Source: Leptofilum sp050292445 (GTDB lineage Bacteria > Chloroflexota > Anaerolineae > Promineifilales > Promineifilaceae). From it: 12,679 nt of DNA. Below the pieces are notes generated by a model, which saw nothing but the letters and a program-made list of their open reading frames with translations, was not told where the DNA came from and did not search any database. The stretch spans positions 1-12,679 of the forward strand of contig JBNKLQ010000185.1 in assembly GCA_050292445.1 (NCBI GenBank), read 5' to 3'. Both the position numbers and the translations under genes were made by a program. Shown here piece after piece: positions 1 through 6,900 of this stretch. Numbering within the stretch: the first letter of the stretch is position 1; each line of letters starts with the position of its first letter.

Positions 1-1
1 G

Positions 2-727
2 GCGAGAAACGGCCGTTTGCAACAAATTTTAGCCCGGTTCGGCAGACGTGAGCAGGCGGTGGTTGATTCAAAGATGACGGCCGTTTCCACCCCCCGCCTC
101 ACCCCCTTGCCCACGATGGCCAGCCACCCCCGCTTTGCCGCCACGCTTATGGCCGAACTGCGGCTGGCGTTAAAAGGCCAGCCATGGTGGTGGTATCTGG
201 GTGCGCTGGTCATCAACATCGCCCAACTCGCCAACCCCGTCGCCGACAGTTTGCAGATTGCGCTGCTGGGTCTGGTGTGGCCGGTACTAATTTGGTCGGC
301 GCTGGGCACACGGGAGAATCGCCACAACACGCAGAAGATCGTCTTCTCGGCGGCATTCCCCTTGCGCCGACAGTTACCGGCAACGTGGCTGTCCGGCGTT
401 CTGGTGGCGGTGTTGATGGTTGTGGGTGTGTCGCTGCGCCTCCTGCTGGCGGCAGAATGGGCGCATTTGCTGGCGTTGGGCGTGGGCGTGCTGTTTGTGC
501 CTTCATTGGCGCTGGCGTTGGGCACGTGGAGCGGTTCCAACCGGCTGTTTGAAGTAGCCTATCTCTTTTGGTGGTATCTGGCGATCAATGGCTTGCCACT
601 GTTTGACTTTATCTCGGCTAAAGTGTCCTCGCCGACGCCGACGGCATCGCTGGCGTATTTGGTGGGGAGTGTGGTTTTGCTGGTAACGGCCGTTGCTGGG
701 CGGCGATTTAGTCTGCATCGTGATTAG
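2..727 (+). CDS. C-terminal part of a multi-pass membrane protein, ABC-2-like permease (partial at left edge)
   Basis: The frame is open to the left edge, so this is the end of a larger gene. The first in-frame start-like codon (TTG at 17) lies inside an ACGGCCGT palindrome and has no ribosome-binding site, so I do not take it as the start. After a polar, proline-rich stretch (about residues 20-45 from that TTG) come five or six hydrophobic segments, including WWWYLGALVINIAQ, a Trp-rich helix around LGLVWPVLIWSALGTRE, LSGVLVAVLMVVGVSLRLLL and a final LAYLVGSVVLLVTAVAG. The block following LGTRE (FSAAFPLRRQLPATWLSGVL) resembles, from memory, large bacterial membrane proteins annotated as ABC transporter permeases whose substrates are unknown. 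The gene ends at TAG 725-727 and is convergent with the response regulator, 33 bp away. Membrane location is well supported; the transporter role is inferred from family resemblance only. Confidence 0.6.
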   Translation, partial: ARNGRLQQILARFGRREQAVVDSKMTAVSTPRLTPLPTMASHPRFAATLMAELRLALKGQPWWWYLGALVINIAQLANPVADSLQIALLGLVWPVLIWSALGTRENRHNTQKIVFSAAFPLRRQLPATWLSGVLVAVLMVVGVSLRLLLAAEWAHLLALGVGVLFVPSLALALGTWSGSNRLFEVAYLFWWYLAINGLPLFDFISAKVSSPTPTASLAYLVGSVVLLVTAVAGRRFSLHRD

Positions 728-760
728 CTTTGACATTGTTTATGTGTATGACAGACACGT

Positions 761-1417
761 TTACTCCGAATTGCGCACGATTCCTTTGCGCCAGGCGTAA
801 ACGGCCGCTTGCGTCCGATCCGCTAAATGCAGTTTGCCCAACACGTTGCTCACATACCCCTTAACCGTGTTTTCACTGATGACCAACTGCTCCGCGATTT
901 CTGCATTGCTCAACCCTTGGGCAATCAGTTGCAATGTATCCATTTCTCGTTCGGTTAATTCTGTAAAAGGATTGATGTCCTCTTCGCGATTCCCGCGTAC
1001 TTCCTGGATGACCCGTGAGGCGACGCGCGGGTGTAGGGTTGCTTCACCCGCAGCGGCACGCCGTACTGTTTCCACCAGCTCGTCCATTTTGATGTCTTTT
1101 AACACGTAGGAAAGCGCACCCGCGCGAATGGCGGGGAAGATGTGTGCATCGTCGTGGTGGGAGGTGAGGATGACGATCTGTGAGCGCGGGCTAATGTTTT
1201 TGACGCGCCGGGTGGCCTCAACGCCATCCATTTCTGGCATGATCAAATCCATCAAGATCACGTCGGGCGCATGTTGGGCAGCAAGCTTAACTGCTTCGGC
1301 CCCTGATTCTGCTTCGGCAATGATCTGCATATCTGGTTGTATGGCCAAGAAAGAGGCAACGCCTTGTCGTACAACGGCGTGATCATCTACGAGTAAAATT
1401 GAAATTTGTTGGGTCAT
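761..1417 (-). CDS. NarL/FixJ-family response regulator (LuxR-type DNA-binding output), LiaR/VraR-like
   Basis: This is a 218-residue cytoplasmic transcription regulator, the usual length for the family. The receiver domain (residues 5-120) has the acidic pair D11-D12, phospho-acceptor D57 in VILMDLIMPEMDG, switch T85 and K107 in SYVLKD. A linker leads to a LuxR-type helix-turn-helix (about 150-212) with the typical LTEREMDTLQLIAQGLSN, AEIAEQLVISENTVKGYVSN and a KLHLADRTQAA end. All key residues are present, so it should be phosphorylated and bind DNA as a dimer. Its ATG overlaps the stop of the upstream sensor kinase (ATGA), which implies translational coupling and a cognate pair. Closest named relatives by motif are LiaR/VraR, which respond to envelope stress, but the target genes here cannot be read from sequence. 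It ends with TAA at 761-763, convergent with the permease fragment. Confidence 0.95.
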   Translation of the reverse strand: MTQQISILLVDDHAVVRQGVASFLAIQPDMQIIAEAESGAEAVKLAAQHAPDVILMDLIMPEMDGVEATRRVKNISPRSQIVILTSHHDDAHIFPAIRAGALSYVLKDIKMDELVETVRRAAAGEATLHPRVASRVIQEVRGNREEDINPFTELTEREMDTLQLIAQGLSNAEIAEQLVISENTVKGYVSNVLGKLHLADRTQAAVYAWRKGIVRNSE

Positions 1418-2901
1418 TTGATCTCCACCACAATTTTTGTGCCTTTTTGGCTGCTTTCAATCGCTAAATTGCCGTTTACGGCCGTTGCCCTTTCCCGCAT
1501 CGAATCCAACCCCACCCCGTGCTTAACCGTTGCCACATCAAACCCAACTCCGTCATCGACGACGGTGAAGCGGATGGCGTTGTGGTTCTGCGTTAACCTG
1601 ATGGTGACCTGCGTGGCGCGGCTGTACTTGCCAATATTGGCCAGGGCTTCTTGTGTGATGCGGAAGAGGGCGTCGGCAACGGCCGTTTTCATGCCCGCCA
1701 CTTCTGGAATATCAACCGTCACCTGGATGTTATGCTGTGCCGACAAGAATGCAGCATAATCGCGCAGGGCGTCTGCCAATCCTTTGGTTTCGACGTCAGA
1801 CGGCCGTAATTGCTTAATCAGCGTCGTTAATTCCTGCCGTATTTGGTCTGTTAAGTCGGCGGCTTGCGCCAGATGGGCTTCGGTGTTTTCAGGGTTTTGC
1901 TGGACGAGCGCCCGCGCCGCGCCAATATGCGCGGCCGTGGCAAACGCTTGCTGCTTGACGCTGTCGTGTAAATCACGGGCCAACCGATTGCGTTCCTCCA
2001 ACACGGCCAACTGCTTCTTGTCAGCCAATAACCGTTGCAGTTCGGTCGCCATTTGGTTTAAGTTGTTCCCCAAATCGCCAATTTCATCTTCTGTTTGATC
2101 CACAACTTGCGCAGAAAAATCACCTTGTCCCCAAGCGGCCGTTCGCTGTGCCAGATGGGTCAAACGGTCGCTGAAGCCCCGTGCCGTGCGCCAGCCAAAC
2201 AGCGTGCCGATCATCGCCGCTGCCAGGGTGAAGATGCCCATGCCCACGACAAACATCCCTAAGGCAAACAGGAAAATGGTGGTAGGCGTGGGCAGGTGCA
2301 ATGTCATGACCTGCACCCCGAGCGGTGCGCCATCATCGCCGCGAATGGGGGCGGCGTAATTTAGGTAGATGGCTTCTGGCGTGAGGTGGGAGTAGGGTTG
2401 GGGGTAGGTGATGTCGTTGGCATAAACGGCCGTTACCAGTGCCCCATATTCGCTGTCATCGGCAAACGTCGCGGCATCAAAAGAGCCGCTGTTCGCGGAC
2501 AATTGGGTGAAGTTGGGCAATGACAAAATCAACTGCTGCTCAGTATCTAATATCAAGACCGTCATCACATGGCTGGATTGAAATAGTGGTTCGGAAACGG
2601 CCGTTTGCGGGATAAAGTCTGCCCATTTTTCCTGAATGCTGTGCTGCAAGGCAGCTGTATCTGCATCTGGTTTGGTCAATTCCGCACGGGAGAGAATCTC
2701 AATGTCCGCCATGAGACTCGGTGCCAGGGCGTTGCTGATCAGTCCAATGTCGGCGCGAAGGGGATTGATGCCGAACACAGTCAGCGCCAAAACCAGCAAG
2801 ACGACCTGCAAAATAAAGAAGGTGAGGGCGGCAACTGTCGTATAGCTGGCGATGAGTTTCCATCGTAAACGGCCGTATCGTGAACGAAATCGAGCAATCA
2901 T
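1414..2901 (-). CDS. Membrane sensor histidine kinase, HAMP + HisKA_3 + HATPase (NarL-type partner)
   Basis: From the ATG at 2901 the protein is 495 residues. In order: a first membrane helix (about 16-42, IASYTTVAALTFFILQVVLL), an extracytoplasmic sensor region of roughly 165 residues, a second helix (about 208-236, IFLFALGMFVVGMGIF), a HAMP linker, and a dimerisation/phospho-acceptor region with LARDLHDSVKQQ (phosphorylated His about 312). The ATP-binding domain follows, with an N-box-like EALANIGKYS, VDDGVGFD and HGVGLDSMRERA. The frame stays open upstream to an ATG at 2991, but those 30 codons come from a hairpin repeat and carry no protein character, so I prefer 2901 even though its ribosome-binding site is weak. 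The gene overlaps the response regulator by four bases (ATGA). The sensor region matches nothing I recognise, so the stimulus is unknown. Confidence 0.93.
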   Translation of the reverse strand: MIARFRSRYGRLRWKLIASYTTVAALTFFILQVVLLVLALTVFGINPLRADIGLISNALAPSLMADIEILSRAELTKPDADTAALQHSIQEKWADFIPQTAVSEPLFQSSHVMTVLILDTEQQLILSLPNFTQLSANSGSFDAATFADDSEYGALVTAVYANDITYPQPYSHLTPEAIYLNYAAPIRGDDGAPLGVQVMTLHLPTPTTIFLFALGMFVVGMGIFTLAAAMIGTLFGWRTARGFSDRLTHLAQRTAAWGQGDFSAQVVDQTEDEIGDLGNNLNQMATELQRLLADKKQLAVLEERNRLARDLHDSVKQQAFATAAHIGAARALVQQNPENTEAHLAQAADLTDQIRQELTTLIKQLRPSDVETKGLADALRDYAAFLSAQHNIQVTVDIPEVAGMKTAVADALFRITQEALANIGKYSRATQVTIRLTQNHNAIRFTVVDDGVGFDVATVKHGVGLDSMRERATAVNGNLAIESSQKGTKIVVEIK

Positions 2902-2948
2902 AAGGTTACTATAACGAAGGATTTGATGTTGGCAAGCAAAACCCCTCG

Positions 2949-3024
2949 CCAGTAGGGGCGGTTCCCCTACGCTGGTAGGGGACGCGGCCAAACCCTACGT
3001 ATGAAGGGGCGTATTGCCTACTGG
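2949..3024. repeat. Hairpin-rich repeat element bounded by 8-bp inverted repeats
   Basis: CCAGTAGG at 2949-2956 and its reverse complement CCTACTGG at 3017-3024 bound a 76-bp block. Inside, CCCCTAC at 2964-2970 can pair either with GTAGGGG at 2952-2958 (5-nt loop) or with GTAGGGG at 2975-2981 (4-nt loop), giving two mutually exclusive hairpins. The style is that of small intergenic REP/MITE-like repeats. It lies between the divergent kinase and small membrane protein genes, where the kinase promoter must also be. I cannot tell a mobile repeat from a regulatory structure. Confidence 0.5.
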
Positions 3025-3066
3025 GGGATGGTGTGGAAACGGCCGTTGCGATTTAAGATGGGAGAA

Positions 3067-3117
3067 ATGATGAAAAAAGGGGAACTCCCACTCGTTCCCT
3101 TTATCCTACTTTTATGA
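3067..3117 (+). other. Possible 16-residue leader peptide
   Basis: ATGATG at 3067-3072 follows a purine-rich GGGAGAA and opens a short frame, MMKKGELPLVPFILLL, that stops with TGA at 3115-3117. This stop overlaps an ATG at 3114 in the frame of the downstream membrane protein gene (ATGA). The hairpin at 3073-3102 lies within it. It could be a translated leader, the decayed start of a gene, or chance. Confidence 0.25.
3073..3102 (-). terminator. Candidate leftward intrinsic terminator / 5'-leader hairpin
   Basis: GTTCCCTTT (3094-3102) pairs with AAAGGGGAAC (3076-3085), with one bulged G and an 8-nt loop. Read on the minus strand, the hairpin is followed directly by TTTTTT (complement of 3073-3078), the layout of an intrinsic terminator. 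It would stop antisense transcription from entering the kinase gene. On the plus strand it would form a hairpin about 25 nt before the start of the membrane protein gene. Confidence 0.45.
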
Positions 3118-3125
3118 GGCTTTTT

Positions 3126-3554
3126 ATGAACTTTCAACTTTCTACCATTCAATGGGAAAAAACGATTTTATATAGTGTATTAGTGGTGATGGCAACGGCC
3201 GTTACCATCTTCCTGGTGATTGCCGGTTATGCACTCTGGCTGGGTTTTCAGGGGCAAGGTGCACTGGATGTGAACAAACTTACTGTTTTTGCGGGGCAGG
3301 TAGGCACCTGGAGTGGCACGATTATTGCCGTGATGACCTTTTTATTTGCCCGATTATTGGCAAAAAGGATGGGAGACAGTGACATGAATCAAGACCGAAA
3401 TGGGTATGGGCATGGTTTGGCGCTTGGTCTGGTATCGGCTGCTCTTGGCCTTGTCATTAACCTGATTACGGGTCATGGTGGGGGAATGCTGGCCGTAGAG
3501 TTTGTGGGAACGGCCGTTGCCGGTTTGCTGGGCGGCATGGTGAGCAAAAATTAA
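3126..3554 (+). CDS. Small four-helix membrane protein of unknown function
   Basis: From ATG 3126 the protein has 142 residues. I choose this start because GAGG (3116-3119) sits six bases before it; the ATG at 3114 is in frame but has no such site, although it overlaps the stop of a possible leader peptide. There are four hydrophobic segments: about 14-40 (TILYSVLVVMATAVTIFLVI), 54-80 (VFAGQVGTWSGTIIAVMTFLF), a Gly/Leu-rich one around GLALGLVSAALGLVINLITGH, and a last one, LAVEFVGTAVAGLLGGMV. A short polar loop (RMGDSDMNQDRNGYGHG) divides the two halves. Two ACGGCCGT palindromes lie in it, each read as Thr-Ala-Val in a helix. I do not recognise the family. It is divergent from the sensor kinase and followed by a strong terminator, so it is probably a single-gene transcript. 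Confidence 0.7.
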   Translation: MNFQLSTIQWEKTILYSVLVVMATAVTIFLVIAGYALWLGFQGQGALDVNKLTVFAGQVGTWSGTIIAVMTFLFARLLAKRMGDSDMNQDRNGYGHGLALGLVSAALGLVINLITGHGGGMLAVEFVGTAVAGLLGGMVSKN

Positions 3555-3892
3555 ACGAGTGTGTTTTAGATGAGCGTCATCCCTAAGTGGCTGTAGTCTA
3601 TGACTACAAAACGGAAGACCTTTCAGGGCTGAAAATCAACCTTGGAGAGGTTTTCAAAAGCTTTCAAAAAGAGCCGTTTCCGGCTCTTTTTGTTTTTCAA
3701 ACAGGGAACTTCCCTTTCTTCAAGAAGAATCCAAACATCATTCAAACGATACAACAAACAAATTCATACGCGAGAAGGGGCATATCCCCTCCTCGGTGGG
3801 GATGTGATGCGGCAGGATATTTTTTATCCTTAACACACCTAAACGCAGCAACAAGAGCCTGCGTAAATCTAAAAAATATAAGAGGTGAAAAA
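3555..3892. other. 338-bp gene-free spacer with several hairpins
   Basis: The frame of the downstream hydrolase is open across it, but the translation has no protein character and runs through a perfect terminator hairpin, so I read it as non-coding. It contains TGTAGTC/GACTACA (3592-3598 and 3602-3608, 3-nt loop), the terminator at 3666-3691, a CATATCCCC/GGGGATGTG hairpin near 3781-3806, and ACGCAG/CTGCGT at 3843-3848 and 3859-3864 shortly before the hydrolase start. The right part is AT-rich and presumably holds the hydrolase promoter, which I cannot place exactly. Confidence 0.5.
3666..3691 (+). terminator. Intrinsic terminator (probably bidirectional)
   Basis: AAAAAGAGCCG (3666-3676) and CGGCTCTTTTT (3681-3691) form a perfect 11-bp stem with loop TTTC, followed by TGTTTTT. 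It is about 110 bp after the stop of the small membrane protein gene, whose transcript it would end. The A-run on the left arm means it could also work leftward. Confidence 0.85.
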
Positions 3893-4891
3893 ATGTTTGA
3901 ATTTATAAAGAAATGGACAGCTAGACTCGTAAAGTTATTGATCGTTTTAGTCATAACAATTTATCTAGTTTTGTTAGTCTCGTTCCAGGTTTCAAAAAGC
4001 TCATTACTACAAGCATTAACATCGGAAACTGACATCATCAGTACTGAAAAAGGGGATATCGAAGTTTACCGAAGAGGTGATTTGTCTCAACCTGTTGTTT
4101 TGGTGACACACGGGTCTCCCGGTGGGTACGACCAGGCGATGTTGATGATGACCCCGCTTTTCGAGGACGATACAACCTACCTCATCCCATCTCGTCCCGG
4201 TTACTTACAAACGCCGCTGGCGACAGGACGCACCCCGGCTGAACAAGCCGATGCTTACGCGGCCATGTTAGACGCGCTTGACATTGATCAGGTCGCCGTG
4301 ATTGGTGCATCTGGTGGGGGCCCCTCGGCGCTGGAGTTTGCCAGACGTCACCCCGAACGCACAAAGAGCCTTGTTTTGTATGCGGCCGTTTCGCAAGCGA
4401 TTCCAGATGCGGCCGTTCCACCAACCTCATCGCTAGAACGTGTCACCGACACCATTTTTGGCAAAGGGTTTTTGCAATGGGCCTTTGTGCAGCCGTTAAA
4501 AATGGCCCCTGAAAAGATGGCGATTTTTGAAAATATCTACGTCGATTCATGGCCACGTATCATTGCCGATGAGCAAAAAACCGAGCTGTTTACCAAACTG
4601 GTTGAATCTTCCCTTTTCCATTTTCCTAAAGATGTACGGTTGGGCGGGTATGCCAATGACATGACTCAATACGCCAATCTTGATCTGGGCTCTTTTGCAG
4701 ACCTTGCCATCCCGACCTTGCTGGTACACGGCACGGCAGATACCGATGTTCCCTTTGCCACATCCGAAGCGCTTAGCCAAGAAATTGTAGGAGCGCAAAC
4801 CTATTGGGTAGAGGGCGGCGACCACTTTATGATTATTTCTCGTTCTGATGAGGTCGTGCCGGTCATCAACGACTTTTTGGAACAACAGTAA
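3893..4891 (+). CDS. Membrane-anchored alpha/beta hydrolase (serine hydrolase)
   Basis: ATG 3893 is preceded by AGAGGTG at a good distance, giving 332 residues. Residues 1-33 are a short basic stretch and one membrane helix (LVKLLIVLVITIYLVLLVSF), so the enzyme is likely anchored with its catalytic domain outside the cytoplasm. The alpha/beta-hydrolase landmarks are all present: HGSPGG (73-78, oxyanion region), nucleophile S140 in GASGGG, acid D283 in HGTADTDVP and H311 in GGDHFMI. A cap region lies between about 165 and 260. The motifs fit esterases, lipases and haloperoxidase-like enzymes; the substrate cannot be deduced. The first ~130 bases are roughly 30% G+C, far lower than the rest of the gene. 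It is followed after a hairpin spacer by the M23 peptidase gene on the same strand. Confidence 0.88.
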   Translation: MFEFIKKWTARLVKLLIVLVITIYLVLLVSFQVSKSSLLQALTSETDIISTEKGDIEVYRRGDLSQPVVLVTHGSPGGYDQAMLMMTPLFEDDTTYLIPSRPGYLQTPLATGRTPAEQADAYAAMLDALDIDQVAVIGASGGGPSALEFARRHPERTKSLVLYAAVSQAIPDAAVPPTSSLERVTDTIFGKGFLQWAFVQPLKMAPEKMAIFENIYVDSWPRIIADEQKTELFTKLVESSLFHFPKDVRLGGYANDMTQYANLDLGSFADLAIPTLLVHGTADTDVPFATSEALSQEIVGAQTYWVEGGDHFMIISRSDEVVPVINDFLEQQ

Positions 4892-4909
4892 AATAGTTTC
4901 GTCGAGTTC

Positions 4910-4935
4910 TGAGCCTGTCGAAAATGACAGGCTCA
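4910..4935. repeat. REP-like inverted repeat between hydrolase and peptidase genes
   Basis: TGAGCCTGTC (4910-4919) and GACAGGCTCA (4926-4935) form a perfect 10-bp stem with loop GAAAAT, and flanking GTTTC/GAAAC partly extend it. No T-run follows, so it is not a typical terminator. Sequences of the form TTCGACAGGCTCAG recur as intergenic repeats in many bacterial genomes (my recollection). In an operon it could stabilise the upstream mRNA or weaken expression downstream. Confidence 0.6.
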
Positions 4936-4960
4936 GGAAACGAACCAAATGAGGATTATG

Positions 4961-5842
4961 ATGAAAACAATTAAGCGCTGGCTGCCAACAGCTTTATTAC
5001 TGGCAGGTTTTGGATTTTTGTGGCAAACGGCCGTTTCCGGCGGCGAACAAGGTGTGGTGGCGTGGCTCACGCTGATGGGTGGACTGCCTTATCTGGGCAT
5101 GGGGGTCTTGCTGATAGCCATCGTGGTTTTGGTTTGGAAACGCAAATTGAGCCTGCCCTTAATCGCCACCTTCATCGCTTCGATTTTGGTCATCTGGCCG
5201 TATTTGTGGCAATTTGGGGTTTTGCCGATGGCCTACCCCATCTCATTGGCAGATACCGAACCGGCCGCCACCGTGCGCCTGCCCACCGACAGCCCACTGC
5301 TAGTGGCCTGGGGCGGCGACACGCCCGATGTCAACTACCATGTCACCTTCCCCGACCAGCGCTGGGCCTACGATCTGGTGGTTGAGCCTGCATTTACAGG
5401 CAGTGAGCGGCTGGAAGATTATGGCTGTTGGGGTGTGCCCGTCGTGGCTCCTGCTGCCGGTGAAATTGTCGTCGCCCACGATGGCGAAAAAGATGTGCCG
5501 ATTGGCGCAGAGCATGAACCCGGCACGCCGAGCGCAGGGAATCATATTTTTATACGCCTGGAAGGCGACACCTATCTGGCCATTGGTCATTTACAGCAAA
5601 ACAGCATCGTCGTCAGCGAAGGGGATGTGGTGGCAGAAGGGGATGTGCTGGGGAAATGCGGCAACTCAGGCAGCAGCAGCGAACCACACATTCACATCCA
5701 CCACCAGCGAGAAGACCCGCGCACCGTCGCATCTGGTTTAGCCGAAGGACTGCCGCTCTACTTTCGGGATCATGATGGCGATGCCATGCCGAAAGGCGGT
5801 TTAGGTGAACAAGGCCCGATTGTGCAGCATATCAGCGAATGA
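4961..5842 (+). CDS. M23-family metallopeptidase with N-terminal membrane helices
   Basis: Starts are possible at 4949, 4958 and 4961; GAGG at 4951-4954 is best placed for 4961, giving 293 residues. The N-terminus has about three hydrophobic segments (8-26, 35-60, 64-85). A short linker leads to a LytM/M23 domain (about 115-260). Likely zinc ligands are H127 and D138 in NYHVTFPDQRWAYDL and H245 in EPHIHIHH; H210 in AIGHLQ and H243 are the expected catalytic histidines. GDVVAEGDVLGKCGNSGSSS is the typical strand before the HxH motif. Spacing of the first His and Asp is wider than in the classic HxxxD motif, as in a variant M23 subgroup with a QRxAxD signature. Family members cut peptide cross-bridges in peptidoglycan or similar substrates outside the membrane; the specific target is unknown. 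Confidence 0.88.
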   Translation: MKTIKRWLPTALLLAGFGFLWQTAVSGGEQGVVAWLTLMGGLPYLGMGVLLIAIVVLVWKRKLSLPLIATFIASILVIWPYLWQFGVLPMAYPISLADTEPAATVRLPTDSPLLVAWGGDTPDVNYHVTFPDQRWAYDLVVEPAFTGSERLEDYGCWGVPVVAPAAGEIVVAHDGEKDVPIGAEHEPGTPSAGNHIFIRLEGDTYLAIGHLQQNSIVVSEGDVVAEGDVLGKCGNSGSSSEPHIHIHHQREDPRTVASGLAEGLPLYFRDHDGDAMPKGGLGEQGPIVQHISE

Positions 5843-5955
5843 AGTTCCCATTAGTTGTTCTGCGTTCCCCCAAGTTCCTCGGCATGAGGAACTGAAGGGA
5901 ACTGAGAGGACATTGGGGAGCTAATCACATAATTTTTACAAAGGACAGAAATAAA
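5843..5955. other. Spacer with AGTTCC-type hairpin
   Basis: AGTTCCTC (5873-5880) and GAGGAACT (5886-5893) pair with loop GGCAT. Outer CCCCCAA and TTGGGG can extend the structure, and further AGTTCC/GGGAACT copies lie on both sides. No T-run follows. It could be a processed or stabilising structure between the peptidase and protease genes, or a small repeat. Confidence 0.45.
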
Positions 5956-6858
5956 ATGAAAACAAAAACATACAAACTGATCATCTGGTTTATTGGCATT
6001 GCCTTTGCCCTCACATGGGGGTGGGCGTCGGTTGTCGAGTTGGTGGATGGGGCAGAATCTCTGCCGCCGATGGGCATGTTTGGCCCCATGATTGCCGCAT
6101 TGATCGTACAAAAATTCATCGCACGGCAGCCTATCTTAGGCAAAAATGGACTCGGCTTTGTGGTAGGCAAAAAGCGGTATTGGTTTATTGGGCCAGCAAC
6201 GATGTTTGCTATTTTGGCAGTCATTTATAGCCTAACGTATCTGGCGGCACCTGAATTGTTTATCAAACTGGACGGATTATCTGCCAGTTTAGCTAATGCC
6301 AGTTTACCATTGAGCGATTCTGTTCCCGCTGCGTTGTTCACGCTGTTTGGGCTGAACGTGGTGCTGGGACCAATCCTCAACATCCCGCTGATGCTGGGTG
6401 AAGAGGTTGGCTGGCGCGGCTTTCTCACGCCCAATCTGGTGCAAAAGTTTGGCAAACGCGGGTTAATTTATGCCAATATTGTGTGGGCCTTGTGGCATGT
6501 GCCGATGTTCTTTCAGGGGTTGAATTACAGCAGCAATCCGTGGCTGGGCATTCCGTTTATGATTGGTGTCTCGGTCCCTTTGGGCATCATTTTTCAAACT
6601 GTTTTTCAACGCAGCGGTGGCTCGATTTGGGTTGCTGGGTTGATGCACGGCGTTTTAAACCAGGGAACGATGACGGTTTTGAATTTCTTTGTGCGCGAAG
6701 ATGCAGTGTATAACAATTTTGTACATGGTGGAACTGGCATCATTGGCATTTTGGTGATGAGTGTGCTGGCGGTTTATTTCTATCGCCGGTATGAACTGCC
6801 GCAGCAGGATGATACTGTGGTGGAAACGGCCGTTTCTACCCAGGCTATAACAGCGTAA
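5956..6858 (+). CDS. CPBP-family intramembrane metalloprotease (CAAX/Abi type)
   Basis: This is a 300-residue multi-pass membrane protein with AAGGA at 5941-5945 before the ATG. About seven to eight hydrophobic segments are visible. The three conserved motifs of the Rce1/CPBP fold are present: E149-E150-x-x-x-R154 in LGEEVGWRGF, an aromatic-rich W-A-L-W-H181 and H231-x-x-x-N235 in MHGVLNQG. In this family the glutamates and histidines form the membrane-embedded active site. Members cleave prenylated proteins in eukaryotes and, in bacteria, process or give immunity to peptides such as bacteriocins; the bacterial substrate here is unknown. The C-terminal tail (after residue 282) is polar and carries an ACGGCCGT copy read as Glu-Thr-Ala-Val-Ser. 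It is followed 42 bp later by the phosphoesterase gene, so they probably share a transcript. Confidence 0.92.
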   Translation: MKTKTYKLIIWFIGIAFALTWGWASVVELVDGAESLPPMGMFGPMIAALIVQKFIARQPILGKNGLGFVVGKKRYWFIGPATMFAILAVIYSLTYLAAPELFIKLDGLSASLANASLPLSDSVPAALFTLFGLNVVLGPILNIPLMLGEEVGWRGFLTPNLVQKFGKRGLIYANIVWALWHVPMFFQGLNYSSNPWLGIPFMIGVSVPLGIIFQTVFQRSGGSIWVAGLMHGVLNQGTMTVLNFFVREDAVYNNFVHGGTGIIGILVMSVLAVYFYRRYELPQQDDTVVETAVSTQAITA

Positions 6859-6900
6859 TCGTTTCGTCAAAAATCAGTTTTTTTAGAAAGGTAAGGAAAA

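Noticed and set aside
17..727. Complete 236-residue gene starting at TTG 17
   Set aside because: The frame continues to the window edge, the TTG has no ribosome-binding site, and the polar start looks like an internal linker of a larger membrane protein.
2902..2991. N-terminal extension of the sensor kinase by 30 codons
   Set aside because: The codons derive from the GTAGGGG/CCCCTAC repeat; the membrane helix needs only the ATG at 2901.
3587..3892. N-terminal extension of the first hydrolase by 102 codons
   Set aside because: It passes through a perfect terminator hairpin and other dyads, has no signal-like or domain character, and ATG 3893 has a good ribosome-binding site followed directly by a typical membrane anchor.
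4182..4948. Minus-strand frames opposite the first hydrolase
   Set aside because: They are antisense to a gene with a complete catalytic triad and show no domain features or start signals.
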